Positions 1 to 11,811 of a stretch of 64,000 nt of DNA are shown here, piece by piece. The translations under genes and the position numbers were made by a program. The notes beneath the pieces were generated by a model. It saw only the letters and a list, made by a program, of their open reading frames with translations, was not told the origin of the DNA and ran no database searches. Origin of the DNA: Malurus cyaneus samueli (Eukaryota; Chordata; Aves; Passeriformes; Maluridae); assembly GCA_009741485.1 (NCBI GenBank), contig CM019238.1:7793477-7857476 (forward strand), in the 5' to 3' direction. Position 1 is the stretch's first letter. The number at the start of each line of letters is the position of its first letter.

Positions 1-395
1 CCGCCCCGCCCGGGATAACCCCGCCCCGTCCCGGGATAACCCCGCCCCGTCCCGGGATAACCCCGCCCCGTCCCGGGATAACCCCGCCCCGCCCGGATAC
101 CGCCCCGTCCCGGGATAACCGCCCCGTCCCGGATAACCCCGCCCCGTCCCGGGATAACCGCCCCGTCCCGGATAACCGCCCCGTCCCGGGATAACCCCGC
201 CCCGTCCCGGGATAACCCCCCCGTCCGGGATAACCGTGCCCCGTCCCAGGATAACCCGCCCCCCGTCCCGGGATAACCGCGCCCCCCGTCCCGGGATAAC
301 CGTGCCCCGTCCCAGGATACCGCCCTGTCCCGGGATAACCGCGCCCCGCCCCGGGATAACCCCGCCCCGGGATAACCCCGCCCCGCGCCCGCCCG
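1..395. repeat. GC-rich minisatellite, ~20 bp unit
   Basis: Head-to-tail copies of a unit close to ccgccccgtcccgggataac fill the first ~395 bases. Copies vary by short losses (cccggataac, gggataaccg) and single substitutions (cccaggataac). The array runs off the left edge, so its true length is unknown. It sits directly against CpG-rich DNA, as the arrays at the other two promoters here do. Any open frame through it is a by-product of the repeat and not a gene. Confidence 0.93.
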
Positions 396-1010
396 CCGCC
401 GCGCGCAGGCAGGAAGGGCTGCGGGCTCTGCCGTGCCGGTGCCGGTGCCGGTGCCGGTGCCGGTCCCGGTCGTGTGCGGGGGGTGGAGCGCAGCCCCGGC
501 GGGCGGTGCGAGCTCTCCGTGTCCGTGTGCCGGGTTCGGCCGCCGCACGGGACACCCCGGTGCTTTCCCGACCCCGCTCGGTCGGGCGGCGGTGCCGCTC
601 CCCTCCTGCCCCCCGCCCGGGGCCAGCCGTGCCCGCGGGTCCCCGGAGGGATCCAGGACCTCCCCTCCCGGCAGGGTCTGCTCCGGGGGCACCTCCCGTG
701 CGCCGGGCGGGTGGGGGGTCGGGCGGCTGCACGGAGCAGCTGCCGGGCAGGACAGGAGGGCAGGACACGGGGACAGCCCTGACAGTGCTCGCAGGTGCCC
801 GTGAGCTCCGCGGCAGCGCTCGGGGTCAGGACAGCGCCTGGCACAGCGACAGTGCTGCTCCGGCCGGGGGCACACGGGGACCGTGCCTTTCGCAGCCCTG
901 CGGGGACGGCTCGGGGCTGGTTCTGCACCCCGGGCCGGCGGGGCCCTGCCTTGAGTGGGGCATCCCACCCGTGGGACATCCCACCCGTGGGTATTGCCGG
1001 GGCTTAGGGA
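396..1010. promoter_or_regulatory. CpG-rich island, possible promoter or 5' exon
   Basis: Dense in CG dinucleotides and about 70% G+C by eye, with a short (gccggt)n run at 433-470. It then falls abruptly to ordinary composition near 1000. This resembles a vertebrate CpG-island promoter. It could drive the downstream Slp gene through an untranslated first exon, or belong to a gene off the left edge. I found no convincing coding exon or splice-anchored first exon inside it, so the assignment is inference. Confidence 0.45.
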
Positions 1011-1144
1011 TGTTTAATAAAAGCGTATCTTGATGATCATTGATGATTTGTGTTAGCAAAGCCTCTTGCAATGAGTTGCAGAGTGATTTTGTCCCATATA
1101 TGAAAATTAAGTTTGGGAGGCAGCTGCTGGTTTTCAGAGGAGAA

Positions 1145-1300
1145 ATCATAGAATAGTTTGGGTTGGAAGGGACCCTACAGATCATCTCATTCCAACTCCC
1201 CTGCCATGGGCAGGAGCACCTTACACTAGACCACGTTGCTCAAAGCCCCATCCAACCTGGCCTTGAACACTTCCAGGGATGGGGCATCCACAACTTTCTT
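1145..1300 (-). mobile_element. CR1 LINE 3'-end fragment
   Basis: The text matches the familiar avian CR1 3' region read in reverse: atcatagaatagtttgggtt, then ggaagggaccctacagatca, 'ccatgggcaggagcacctt', 'caaagccccatccaacctgg' and 'cttccagggatggggcatcc'. CR1 sense is therefore the minus strand. It is a 5'-truncated, non-coding copy, which is the usual state of CR1 insertions in birds. Confidence 0.92.
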
Positions 1301-4300
1301 TGTAGAGAAAATCTGGCATAAAAAACTTCCAAAAAAAGGAAAGTCCTAGAAAATAACGGGTACTTTTGATGATTTATAGTGTACTTTTTGTTATTGCTTC
1401 CCCATTTTGTATTCTAAATTGCTTGTAAAAACCTGGAACATGATGTGTCACTTTCCTGTGACTTCTGCTATTTTGTCTGTATTTTCTTAGTCCATCCTGG
1501 TTTTATTTACTTCCTTGCTCATGCTTCATTGTTGTAATTGCTTGGCATGGCAATAACAACAGCATTTATAAATTTCTGCCCCCTTTCCCTCTCAGTGTGA
1601 TCGATACTGTAGTATAAGGCACAGTGACCTATGGCCCCTGCAGTTTGATTCTTATGTCTTTCTTAGATTGCTTTGGCAGTGAGTCATTTTCACATAAAAT
1701 AGTTTGTGATGGAGCTTATTCTCTCCAGTGATGTTATAGACTATTCTAGGCACCAGGGCAGACCATAGGCATGGTTGGGACAGTGGAACTCTACTGACCT
1801 GCCACTGTGAGACTCCAGTAAGGGTGTTAACAGGCAAGGGTCACTTGGTTCTGAGGGCTGAACACATCTCCTTTACCCCCCTCCCCTGTTCCACCTTTGG
1901 CAGAATATCTGAGAAACTTCACGTGGTGACCCAAGTTTCTGCTCTCCTGCACAAGTCTGTAATTGAAGTGCAAACTTGTTGTTTTTCCTCCTGATCTCAT
2001 AAATCATGTCCCTTTAATGGGCCTCCATCCCTGGGAAAGGGGCAGCCCTTGCCACAGTATGGCACAACATGGACAAAGTGTTCATTGTACATCAGGCTCG
2101 CTTTGATTGCATTTAAATCAATACTGTTATCTGCATTCAGAGGTGTAGCGGGGGAGTGTGTGTGGGGGGAGAAAAACAAAGCAATAAAAAATGTTTGCAA
2201 CAAAGTTGAAAGGAGTACAAGGCTGTGCTGGGGAGTTAACAGGCGTCAGAGCTGGAGAGAAATAAGGGTTCGTTAGTGATTCTTGAATCAAAACCAAGTT
2301 ACTTTTCTTGCAAGTTAAACCTAATGGTGCAGTTCATCTCGGAGGGCCAAAACAGATGGGATTGGACACTCATGCATGGAGGCTGCTGCAGGAGCTGCTC
2401 TGGGTTCCTGCCTGGCTGCGCCTCCATTGCTTCAGCACATTCAGCCCAAGCTGTTCCCTTCTTGCAGCCCTGCAGCTCACAGGGCTGACACTGCAAAGCA
2501 AAGTCACCCCCGTGGAGTGTCCCCGGGCAGGCTTTGTACCCTCTGCAGCATAATGTGCATTTTACACAGCAGCATCATCATGTGTCTGGGAAAATTAGAG
2601 TTGATGCTGCTCATATAAAAGCTGCTCATCTTATTCATCTTAAGCATGTGAAATAAAACTACATTGTTCAACAGTTCAAGGTGACCTTGTTTTTTTAATC
2701 GCAAAAGTCTGTTTTCCCCGCCTCCCTTCAAGATTTGCTAAGTATTCATGGAGCTGCACAGTTGGAAGAAACACCTTGTCTGTGCAAGTGTACCAGATGA
2801 TCATCTGATACTGATTTTATTTTTAGTGATTTAATTAAATCATGCAATCTGTGTTTGGACTCCTCACTTGAGTTTGCCTAAACTTTTACGTTAAGCTAAA
2901 CTAAATGACAGGCCATGCCCACATGCAGATTTGTGCTCGTTTAAGCACATCTGTTTATAGCTGTGCCTGTAGCTAATTAACCTACTGCAACCTTCTCTTT
3001 TTCTAGTAGAGAGAACCTACTATGAAAACTGTGGCTTTGTGTTGTAATTAGTGTAGCATCTGATATACTTAATTATAAATCTCCTCGTGAATTGAGCCTC
3101 CCCATCTCTGGTAGTATTCGCCTCCTGGTAGCTGTGGGTGTTGGATGTCACCCTTCACTGGACAGGTTTTAATCTTTTACCTTGCTCTGAGCACAGCAGG
3201 GAACAGACCGTGGAATCAGATGCCTTTTTCCTGCTTGTGAGTAACAGGTGCTGCCAGGACCTCCTCTCCCACCATCTCATCCAGCTCTTAGAGCATATAT
3301 GTGGCTCCAACAGGTGAATTAATGACTGAGTTGGTGTTTGCATTGGAAAGCTGCATTATTTCTGGAAGAAAAGTGTTCAGTTTGTAAGAAAATATTAATG
3401 TATGAATTTGTTTTGTCATGGAGAAAGATCTGTGAAAGCAGGTGATGTGCAGCTTCAGCAGAGGGCTTATTCTGCCTGGAGTTTCCTCTGGCTGTGGTCA
3501 GGGTGACAAAGTAAAACAGCTTTAGTTACAATTGTGTGGTGCATTTCTGTACTAGAACCAGGCCCAGCATGGACCAGTCCAGGCCTCAGCATGTGCTTGG
3601 GAATTAGAAGAGGAAAAGGTGAGCATCCCTGATCAGACATGGACTTGAGCATCATTGCTCTCCCCTTCCATAATGTGGGGGGTGACCCCATCCTCTAGAT
3701 GTAGCCCCTCTGTTTCCACTTTTGGCATCACTTAATGGAAACTGCAGATCAGGAGATTGCTTCTTAGAGTGTCTCCAAAACTCCTTTTCTCAGATATTGG
3801 AGGAATTAATACCTTCCAAATGTCTCAAACAATGAGGTGCACCCTGCTGTTCTACAGTTAACTCAAAACTGGAATGAAGGTATTTCAGAATCATCCAGGC
3901 ATGGCCAGGGCTTAAAAAATAATCAGTGACCAGAAGGAAGGATCCCTCAGTATGCAAAGTTTCCTAAACAAACAGCACTGTTTTCCTTGGGGTTTATCAC
4001 CACGCTCTGCCTCATGCCATTGAGCTCAGCAGGCACAGGAGTACAAAGGAACAGGGCCCCACATATTTTAACTTCCCCACCATGTTACAAAACGAGGTGG
4101 TTTTAGCATTGTGGTTTTTTAAATAAAATGCATGCTGATCCTGAGGGCTCCTGAGCAGGGTAGGTGTTGCAAGCTCACAATTATTGGGGCATAACAAGCA
4201 GGGTCAGGAAAGCAATTTAAGACGTGTCACCACTGGAGGCAAACATGGAGAAATTATGTTTGGAAGGAAGCACAGTTGAGGTCAGCAAATATTTTTCTGG

Positions 4301-7300
4301 GTCAAAAATAAAAGCCAGAAATTCTCATGGGTGGTTGCTTTTTTTCTTCTTTTTCCACTCCTGCAGTTTCTTTGTTTGAACTCAGCCAAAACTTATCTTC
4401 CATCTCCCATTTTCCATATTGAAAATACCTGGTTCTGAGGATGAGTGAGTGACAAAGGGAGACAGGGAGGTGATCAACCTAAATACTTGCAGTGATCTAG
4501 ATTTAAGCTGTTAATTGCTCTGTTTTAGATACCATATATTTATTTGCTGTTGCCTTTTGAAGTGTAACAGCTGAGAAGATGCCTTTAGGAGTACCCATCA
4601 TACCATGTGTCATCCAGAAACCCTGCTAGGAGGCCAGCTGAGTTCTTTAAAGCAGATACAGCCTGTCTGCTCTCCCTTGGCTGAGAGGGAAGCCTGGACC
4701 CCAGGATTTTTCTCTGAAGGAAATGTCAGTGCAGCAGAAGTGCAGTGATGTCCATGAGAAGCCCTAAACTGGCTCACAGCTAAGCTGTGGGGGTGAAGGC
4801 TTGGTACAAACCTAGAAATAGGGAGTGCAAATTCTTGTACAAGTTGTGTTCTTGAGGACACCAGTTCAGATTGAGAACAAACCCCAGAACAAGCCCCTGC
4901 CCCCACCCCAAAGCCAAGTGCCTTTAGTGGAGGTGTGGGAGCGCTTCCCTCTCACCTCCACCAAAGCTCCTGCGAGTGGAACTGTGCCCTGGGAATGAAG
5001 GGAGGCAGAGAGGGTCTGGCAGGGTCACAGAGCAAAGGCTGTGAAATCCTCTCTGGAGCTCCAGCCATCCTTGTTCTCTGGCATATTCGGGGATTTCTCG
5101 GTGTCCCAGGTGGCTGTGCTTGTTTATTTGTGTTCTGGCAATCCACAGAATTACAATGAGCTACATCCTGCAAGCTCTGCAAATAGTTCCCACCTATGAA
5201 ATAAACAGAAGTCTCAAATATTTAGACTATAGCATTGGATTATCAGTTTAGTACCAATAAAAGGCCTTGTGGACCTTAAGGAGTCTGAGTCACGCTTCTC
5301 CTCTGATGTGTTTTTTTAAATTTTGGTGATGTTGGTTCTAGGAAATAATGATTAAGACTGAGAAGCTCAGTCTTTTGTTTACCCTAGGTGGTTACCGTAG
5401 GATGGTTCATTTAATTGAAAATGGCTAAAAGGAAGTAAATGGTGTGTAATGCAAATTACACCCATACAGTTCCTTGCTGGAAGGAGATGAGTAGAGTTCA
5501 GTGGAGATAATGATTCTCGTGGTGCTTACATTGCATTGGGTAGAAAAGGAAAGGGGAGGAAAAAATCCTTATGCATCCTTAACTGAACCTTCTGTAATGT
5601 CCTGGGTCCGGGATGTTCTTTGGAAGTGGAGGTATTTCTGACACTGAGTGCAAATAAGCAGAATTCACCCACTTCTGATGTGGTCAGTGAGCATTTCCTC
5701 AGTTATGCATTCCCCACATGCACTGAATAGAGGAGTTTGCCCTTTTTTTTTGGCCTAGCATTGTATTGTTGTTCTAAAATATCTTCTACTGGCTGCTCTC
5801 AAGGGGCTGGGCTAGAAACCTGCTTGCTCTGATAAATTCCTGCAATTCCTCTCAGCCATCTCAGGGCCATTCTTGATCAATGGATGTCCTTCACTAGAGC
5901 TGCCTAAAGGGAGGGGGAGGGAAGGGATTTTAATAAAACAGCAAGATTCTTCATCATGCTGAACATTATTGGAAAGTGTAGTGTGAGACAATGACTGGAT
6001 GTGAGAGAAACCACCCAGGGCTGTGCTCACAATGAGCTGAGCAGTGTTTTTTTTTTGTGCTGGGATGCACACTGGAGAGCCATCTCCAGGGTCAGAACTG
6101 CTGTCTTCCAGCTGCCCCTCTAGCTGCCAAAGCTGCCCTCACTGGGGGTTATCAGCAACACGAGCTGCTCATTGATCTGTCTGAGGTGGGAACAGCACAT
6201 TGTGTCATGTACAGCCCTCACTTAATGGAGAAAAATATGTGTAAAGTCTGTGAGTAGTTGAGCTTTAGTAATTCTGGTATTGGTGCCTGGCATTGCCAGA
6301 ATTTGGCCTTGACATTTGCTGTGTGATGGTAACAGATGCATTTATATGTGGACTACTCTGGGAGACCACAACTGCCTACTTTGTTTGAACTTTATCTTAT
6401 CAGCTGTCTCTCATATGAAGGCCATTTCTATATGACTTCCCTGCTTTGGAGGTTTTGGGTAGGAACAGTAGACCTCTTTCTCTCATTTCTCTGCAAGAAG
6501 TCAGACAAAATATCATTGCAGTCAGTGTTGTGATGGCAGTTTTGGTGGAACAGCTTTTCAGAAAGCAATTAAATATATTCTCTGTTCTCATAGTTCACAG
6601 CTGTTCATGGTCAGCAGAGGAGCAGACAGTGCTAGTGCAGAGCTTCAAGTGGTGTATTGCAAATTATGAGAAAATAACGTACCTTGGAAGGGCGCTTGTG
6701 ATGCTGTGGAGCTTCACAACAACCAAACAAAAGGCAGGTGTTTTATATATTTATTTCATTACAGTGAGAGGGAGATGTGAGCATGAAGGGGAAGAAGGAG
6801 GGTTAGTGGTGTGAGTGTGGCCACAGGCAGAGCAGACCTGGGCAGGGTGTCTGCTGTTCAGCCACGTGCCTTCTCAGTGGGACAGCCCTTGGCTGCCTTA
6901 GGAGCTCTGTTCTACTTCCCAGCGATTTCATCCTTTAAAGCAGTGTTTGGAGGCTTGTGCAATACCGTTCCCATCTGTATTTTTGCATCTTGAGGGCTTG
7001 TCTGTGTGTAAGAGGGAGCACTTGGACCAGCTGAGCTCCATGGGTGTCAGTGGAGCTCACAGCTGGCCCCCTCCTGCTGCAGCCCCCCAGCCCAGGAGTG
7101 CCCTTTGTCCCTGTGGCTGTGCCAGCTGCAGCCAGCACTGGGCACAAACCAGGACCACACTGCTGCCTCATCGCCTGGGCACAGAGAAACAGTCCAGCCC
7201 CCACAGGCAGGAGGCTTTTTGTTGGTTCTCAGCCCATCCTTCCCAAGAGAAAGACCATCCTACAGTTTGGTTTTCATTTTTTCTCTGCTGGAAAAGGACA

Positions 7301-10290
7301 TCCATTAAATGTCACGATATTATGACAATGAGCGTTATAATGTCAGTGTTTTGCCTGTAAAATGATGATAGCAATGCCTCTGTGTATTTCACTGACTGCA
7401 GAAGAAATCAGATGGGAGGAAGAGTGGGCTTGGACCTTCCAGCATGAGACAGAGAGAGGCACAAGGCTGATGAAGGACTCTACAAGTGTTGCAGTTTTGG
7501 CACTTAGTGTTTCTGGTGCTGTTAACTACAGCATATATTGGGAACTGCAGTATGGCTGTGGGTGCCAGCACCACATCCATCATTCTCAATACAATGCTGC
7601 TCTTGCTTTTGACCTGCCCTACAAGGGCTGTCTTGACTAATGAGGGTTCTGGGAAGTGTCCACGCATTGTAAAGCAAAAGGAGGTTATTTCCTTACATTG
7701 TGCCATGCTGTGTGATGAAGAGGTATGGACAGCAGCCTTTTCTGCTGGCTGCTATTTTCATTGGGCTATGAACAGTCTTGTGAGATCAGTGTTATCTGCT
7801 CCAGGGTTTGTTGTGCTTTGCATCAGGAGGTTTTCATATCTTTATTACATGGACCTATGTGCAGCTCCAGGTCTAAAGGGTGAGGTGGGTCTGGCTGGTC
7901 CTGCACTCATGTGGGTGATGGAATGGGGCCCTGACTAGCGATTTGCCAGGCTGTAGTTCCTAAATTCCTCCCCTTCTTGGGGAGGCGGCCACAAGAAATC
8001 AAAAGCTATCACAGTAGGAGGTGCAGCCAGTTATTCCACATGATGGGTCCTGCTACTGCTTGTCTCCACACCCCCTCCACACCCAGTGTTTGTCAACACG
8101 GCTGGGCATGTCACCTTTGTGATGTTCTCTTCCTCAGAAAAACAGTTAATCTCTTGGACATTCAGTGTTCTCCTCTGCTCAGATCTATAGTCTTTCTGTA
8201 GCCATGATAACCCATTTTCCCCATCTGCTTTGTTGTGACAGTGGCAGGGCCCAGCAGGGCGGCTCCCTCTGTGCTGGGCTGTTGTGGTGTGCAGAGCCCA
8301 AGGGCAGCCTGACTTTTCTCTGCATGGTGTGCCACAGGCTGTGGGCAGAAGCTGCTGATCTGGACAAAAACAATTCACTTTTTTATGACTCCCCGTTTTA
8401 CTCCTACGACCAGAGAGTAATCCTGACCTTGGAGGGGTCTCCCACTGGCAGGAGGGAAGGAGACTGCAACTTTCTTTGTGCTTGTGTGTTGCAGTTTGTC
8501 CAAAACCAGTTTACATCAGTAAGCTAAAATAGTGCTTGACTGAAGAGGTCCCAGTCTGGGGTAAAATCTGCCCCAGCACTGTGCAGTTACTCCCATCATT
8601 GCCCTACAAACCTGTAAGACTTTAGTGTTTCCCTTCCCAGCTGTTTACAGAGGTGGCAAGGCCAGGGCTGGGCAGGACACGTGGGAAATGTTCCCATCTG
8701 TGTGGGACCCACGGGCTCCTGGCTTTCCTCTGGATTTGTTGGTTTAGGTGTTTGTGTGACATCGCCCCTGTGGTGTCCAAACTGTCCATTATCCAGGCTT
8801 TGAGAGGGAAGAGGATTGAGTGTGATCTAAGCAGATCTGAGCAGCGTGGTGCTGCCTCGGGGATTGAGCAATCGGGGCAGCGGCGATGCTTGGAGCACTG
8901 TGCCTGCCCGATAATGCACTGTGCCTGTCAGGTGATCCTTATCCCAAATCCACTGCGCTTGCAGAGCCAGGTGAGCAGTTAACACACTCCTTTAATGCTC
9001 TGTACCTGAGCAGGTCATGGTGGAGTTCTGGTTTTGAGCCTCTGCAGTGCCTGAGACACACACACAACACCGAGCAGAGGCTGCTGAGGCTCAGTCTCAG
9101 CAGGGACAGCCCTATGGTTGTGCTGCAGATGGAGAGCATTTCCCAGCCCTGTTTACTCCTGCAGGTCAGGGTCAACAGCTTTGCAGCTCCAGCACAACCT
9201 CCAACAAAACACTACCAGCAAAACCTCCACCTCCGGTGGAGCAGTCTCCTGGACCAGCTCACTTTCCCACAGCAGGTGCATCAAGTGGTTTGATTTTTAA
9301 CTTTATAAAACAAAAGAAGGAGTTGGCTGTTTGGTTTCTGTTAACTTTTTGCTTCTAATGTAGCCGTTTCAATAAGATAAAACATTTTCATGGGGGAAAA
9401 AAAGGCTCTTTACAAAGAAGTAGCCTTTATTTTTAATTGACTGCCATACTGATGAATAAATATGAGTCTACACCGAAAATATTTTCTGAAGTAGTTTCAG
9501 CCCACATGTCATGGGGTTTGTTAAAAATAAATAAAAGTTCTTGAGAAGAAGATACTGTGAAATGTCCCTAGATACCTTTTTTAAAATACAATCTGCCCCA
9601 GAAATTTCTGTGAATATCTTTGTAGAAACAGGATTGTGCCTGAGAGTCAGAAAGAGTAGATGGAACTGTGCATGGAAGTGCCATGCCAGGCTGGATGAAA
9701 TGCATGTTTAAACAGTAGAGATTCATCAGGGCTTTTTATTATTGTTTCTTTTTAACTATTTAGAGTGGTATTGATAGTTTCTCAGATGATAAATGCTATA
9801 ATGTAGTGTGACAAGCATAGCCATACTTGCCTAAAAGAAATAGGAAATGTTGTTTCCTATCCTCCAATAATTTTTTACAAAAAATTAAGAGTTTTTATGG
9901 CAATGCCTATTCCTTTTATAAGTCTTTTCATGCGGTGTTCTGTGGTATTTCTTTACAGACTTTACAGTCAGATGCTTATTCTTTGTTTTAACATGCACCA
10001 TTACAAAAAAGGCGAACATTTGTGAATGTATCATCCGTAAAATAAGGTGAATCTGTGAAATTATGTCAGATGAGCCAAGTTCATCTGAAACATTTGTTCT
10101 CAGCTTTGGATGGGCCAGTTGGGGGAAGAGGTTCTCCTTGTAGGGACAGTCCAGAGAAGAGACAGAAATGATGAAAATGCCAGCTGTGAGGAATCTCCAT
10201 TAACCTGTGGCTGGTTAATTGGAGACTGAGGATGACTGCAAAGGGTAAATTCCTGTGGTAGCTAGGACAGACTGACACCTGTCAGGCAGA
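1301..10290. other. Non-coding stretch upstream of the Slp gene
   Basis: No exon with recognisable protein homology or a convincing open frame was seen on either strand. Composition is ordinary, with AT-rich patches (9300-10050). It may be intergenic, or the first intron of the Slp gene if the island at 396-1010 is its promoter. An open frame at 7486-7938 with a hydrophobic start is discussed under findings. Confidence 0.6.
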
Positions 10291-10296
10291 TCTGGG

Positions 10297-10455
10297 GTAG
10301 GCAATAGGAAGAAGTTTCTTGCTGGCAGCAAAGCACTGAAATAGATGGCCTGAAAGGGCTGAGATTGGTATCCGCAAAGGGACAGATTAGAGAGTAATGG
10401 TGATACAGGCCTTGAGGTTAGGAAATGGACGTGATGACCTGCAGATCATGTTTGT
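10297..10455 (+). mobile_element. Old, diverged CR1 fragment (probable)
   Basis: The stretch ataggaagaagtttcttgct, then 'gcaaagcactgaaatagatggcc' and a terminal 'gacctgcagatcatg', parallels the CR1 3' region (ttaggaagaaattcttt, gcactggaacaggttgcc, gatgaccttt) in the plus orientation. Divergence is heavy. It could be another repeat sharing those words. Confidence 0.45.
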
Positions 10456-11710
10456 CATGAAAGCTGGGATTTATTCATTTTTAATGATCTGACTCCCAAG
10501 GCTGTGGCTTTGGAAGAAAAAGCAAAGTGTCATGAAACTCACAGTCACTTGAAAGGTTTGGAAACAGTGGAAAAGCTGAGTGAGCTAGAAACTGCCAACA
10601 TGGACAGGAGCAGAACTTTTGCTCCCTTGAAGGTGTGCCTTACTGCCCTCAAGTTGGCCAGGAGAGACCAAAAGGAGTAAAGTGGCAAGGCAACACTTGA
10701 TTTACCTTTCCTCCACGCCCTGCAGCCTCTGGCCATTTTCACTGTCTTTTGAAACACAAAGTGATCTGCACCGGTGGTGTTTGAATAGCAAATACCAGTG
10801 CAGCATAAAGCAAAGGGCACACATATTAGAAAGTGAGCAGCTCCTGGTATTTCATAGCATAACATGCAGCAGAAATGCTTGCAGGCTGCTGTTCTGTCGT
10901 TTTTTGATTGCTTTACAAAGGTTGAGGGCTTATCCTTGGTCTCATTTAGGGCAGAAAGAAATCGGGAGAAGAAGAACGGAGGTAAAAACCAAGCAAGCAA
11001 TTTGGTAATTTATATGCATGTTTTGCTTGTAGCATGCTGAGTCAACTGTTTACCTGTTAGTAGGAAAGGGCTAAAATAAAATACTGTCTTGGTTAGGTTA
11101 ATACCACGTGAGGAGCTCGAGGACAGGGAGGAAAGTAGAGCAGCTTGTTTTGGAACTTGTGCTGGAGAACAAATAAAAACCCCCAATGTACACATTCGTT
11201 TGCCATATGTCACGCTTATCATAAAAGGCATCTCCGTGCTATTTCTTTGCAGGGATGCTTGAAGTGCACAGAGCAGACTTCCCTGTTGAGGAGAGCGCAT
11301 GCCAGAGGTGCTGGGGTTGCCGTTGGTGAGATGAGCGTTCGTGCCTGTTGAGGCAGCCCGCCGCTCCTTGCAGAGCTTCCCTCTCTGAGTGACGCTGGCA
11401 TCCAGATCCCTGCAACCGTGCCTGAAGAAAAGCAAAGGAGCCTAATTTTGCTGAGAGAATATTCCTGGCAGGGGAAGGCATGCAGTGCAGAGGGACGTGC
11501 CAGCCAAGCGCCTGGCAGTGCAGGTGCAGGTGCTAACGCGAGTTCCACCCAAGCCATGCCGTGGTGAATCCTCTCTCTCCAGCCGCGTCTTGCTCAGCAC
11601 CAGGGCGGCTGTGAGGGGCTGCCCATGGCACTGCCGCAGCCTGGGCTGGATTAGTGCCTGCTCTGTCTTTGCTCCAGCCAGCTGAAGAACTGAAGAAGAT
11701 TGTAGGGAAG

Positions 11711-11811
11711 ATGTTGGACTTGAGCTTCCTGACCGAGGAGGAGTATGAAAAGCTGATGAAGGTTTTGCAGAGAGATGCAGAGCTGAAGAAGAAGGATGGG
11801 GATCGGATCAG
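11711..11811 (+). CDS. SYTL2-like: Slp gene coding exon 1 (SHD1, start codon)
   Basis: Encodes aa 1-34, beginning [15 protein letters not shown], the Slp homology domain 1 signature (LSFLTEEE...VLQRDAELK). The ATG is chosen because the frame upstream is closed by TGA and TAG within 25 bases and because Slp1 and Slp2 start at the same place. Exon ends ATC AG|gtgaga (phase 2). The exon probably begins upstream at a pyrimidine-rich acceptor near 11675-11683, the preceding bases being 5'UTR. Confidence 0.93.

Noticed and set aside
236..1033. 265-codon frame through the left GC-rich repeat and island
   Set aside because: Pro/Arg-rich translation of a tandem repeat, open only because the repeat lacks stops. 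No homology.
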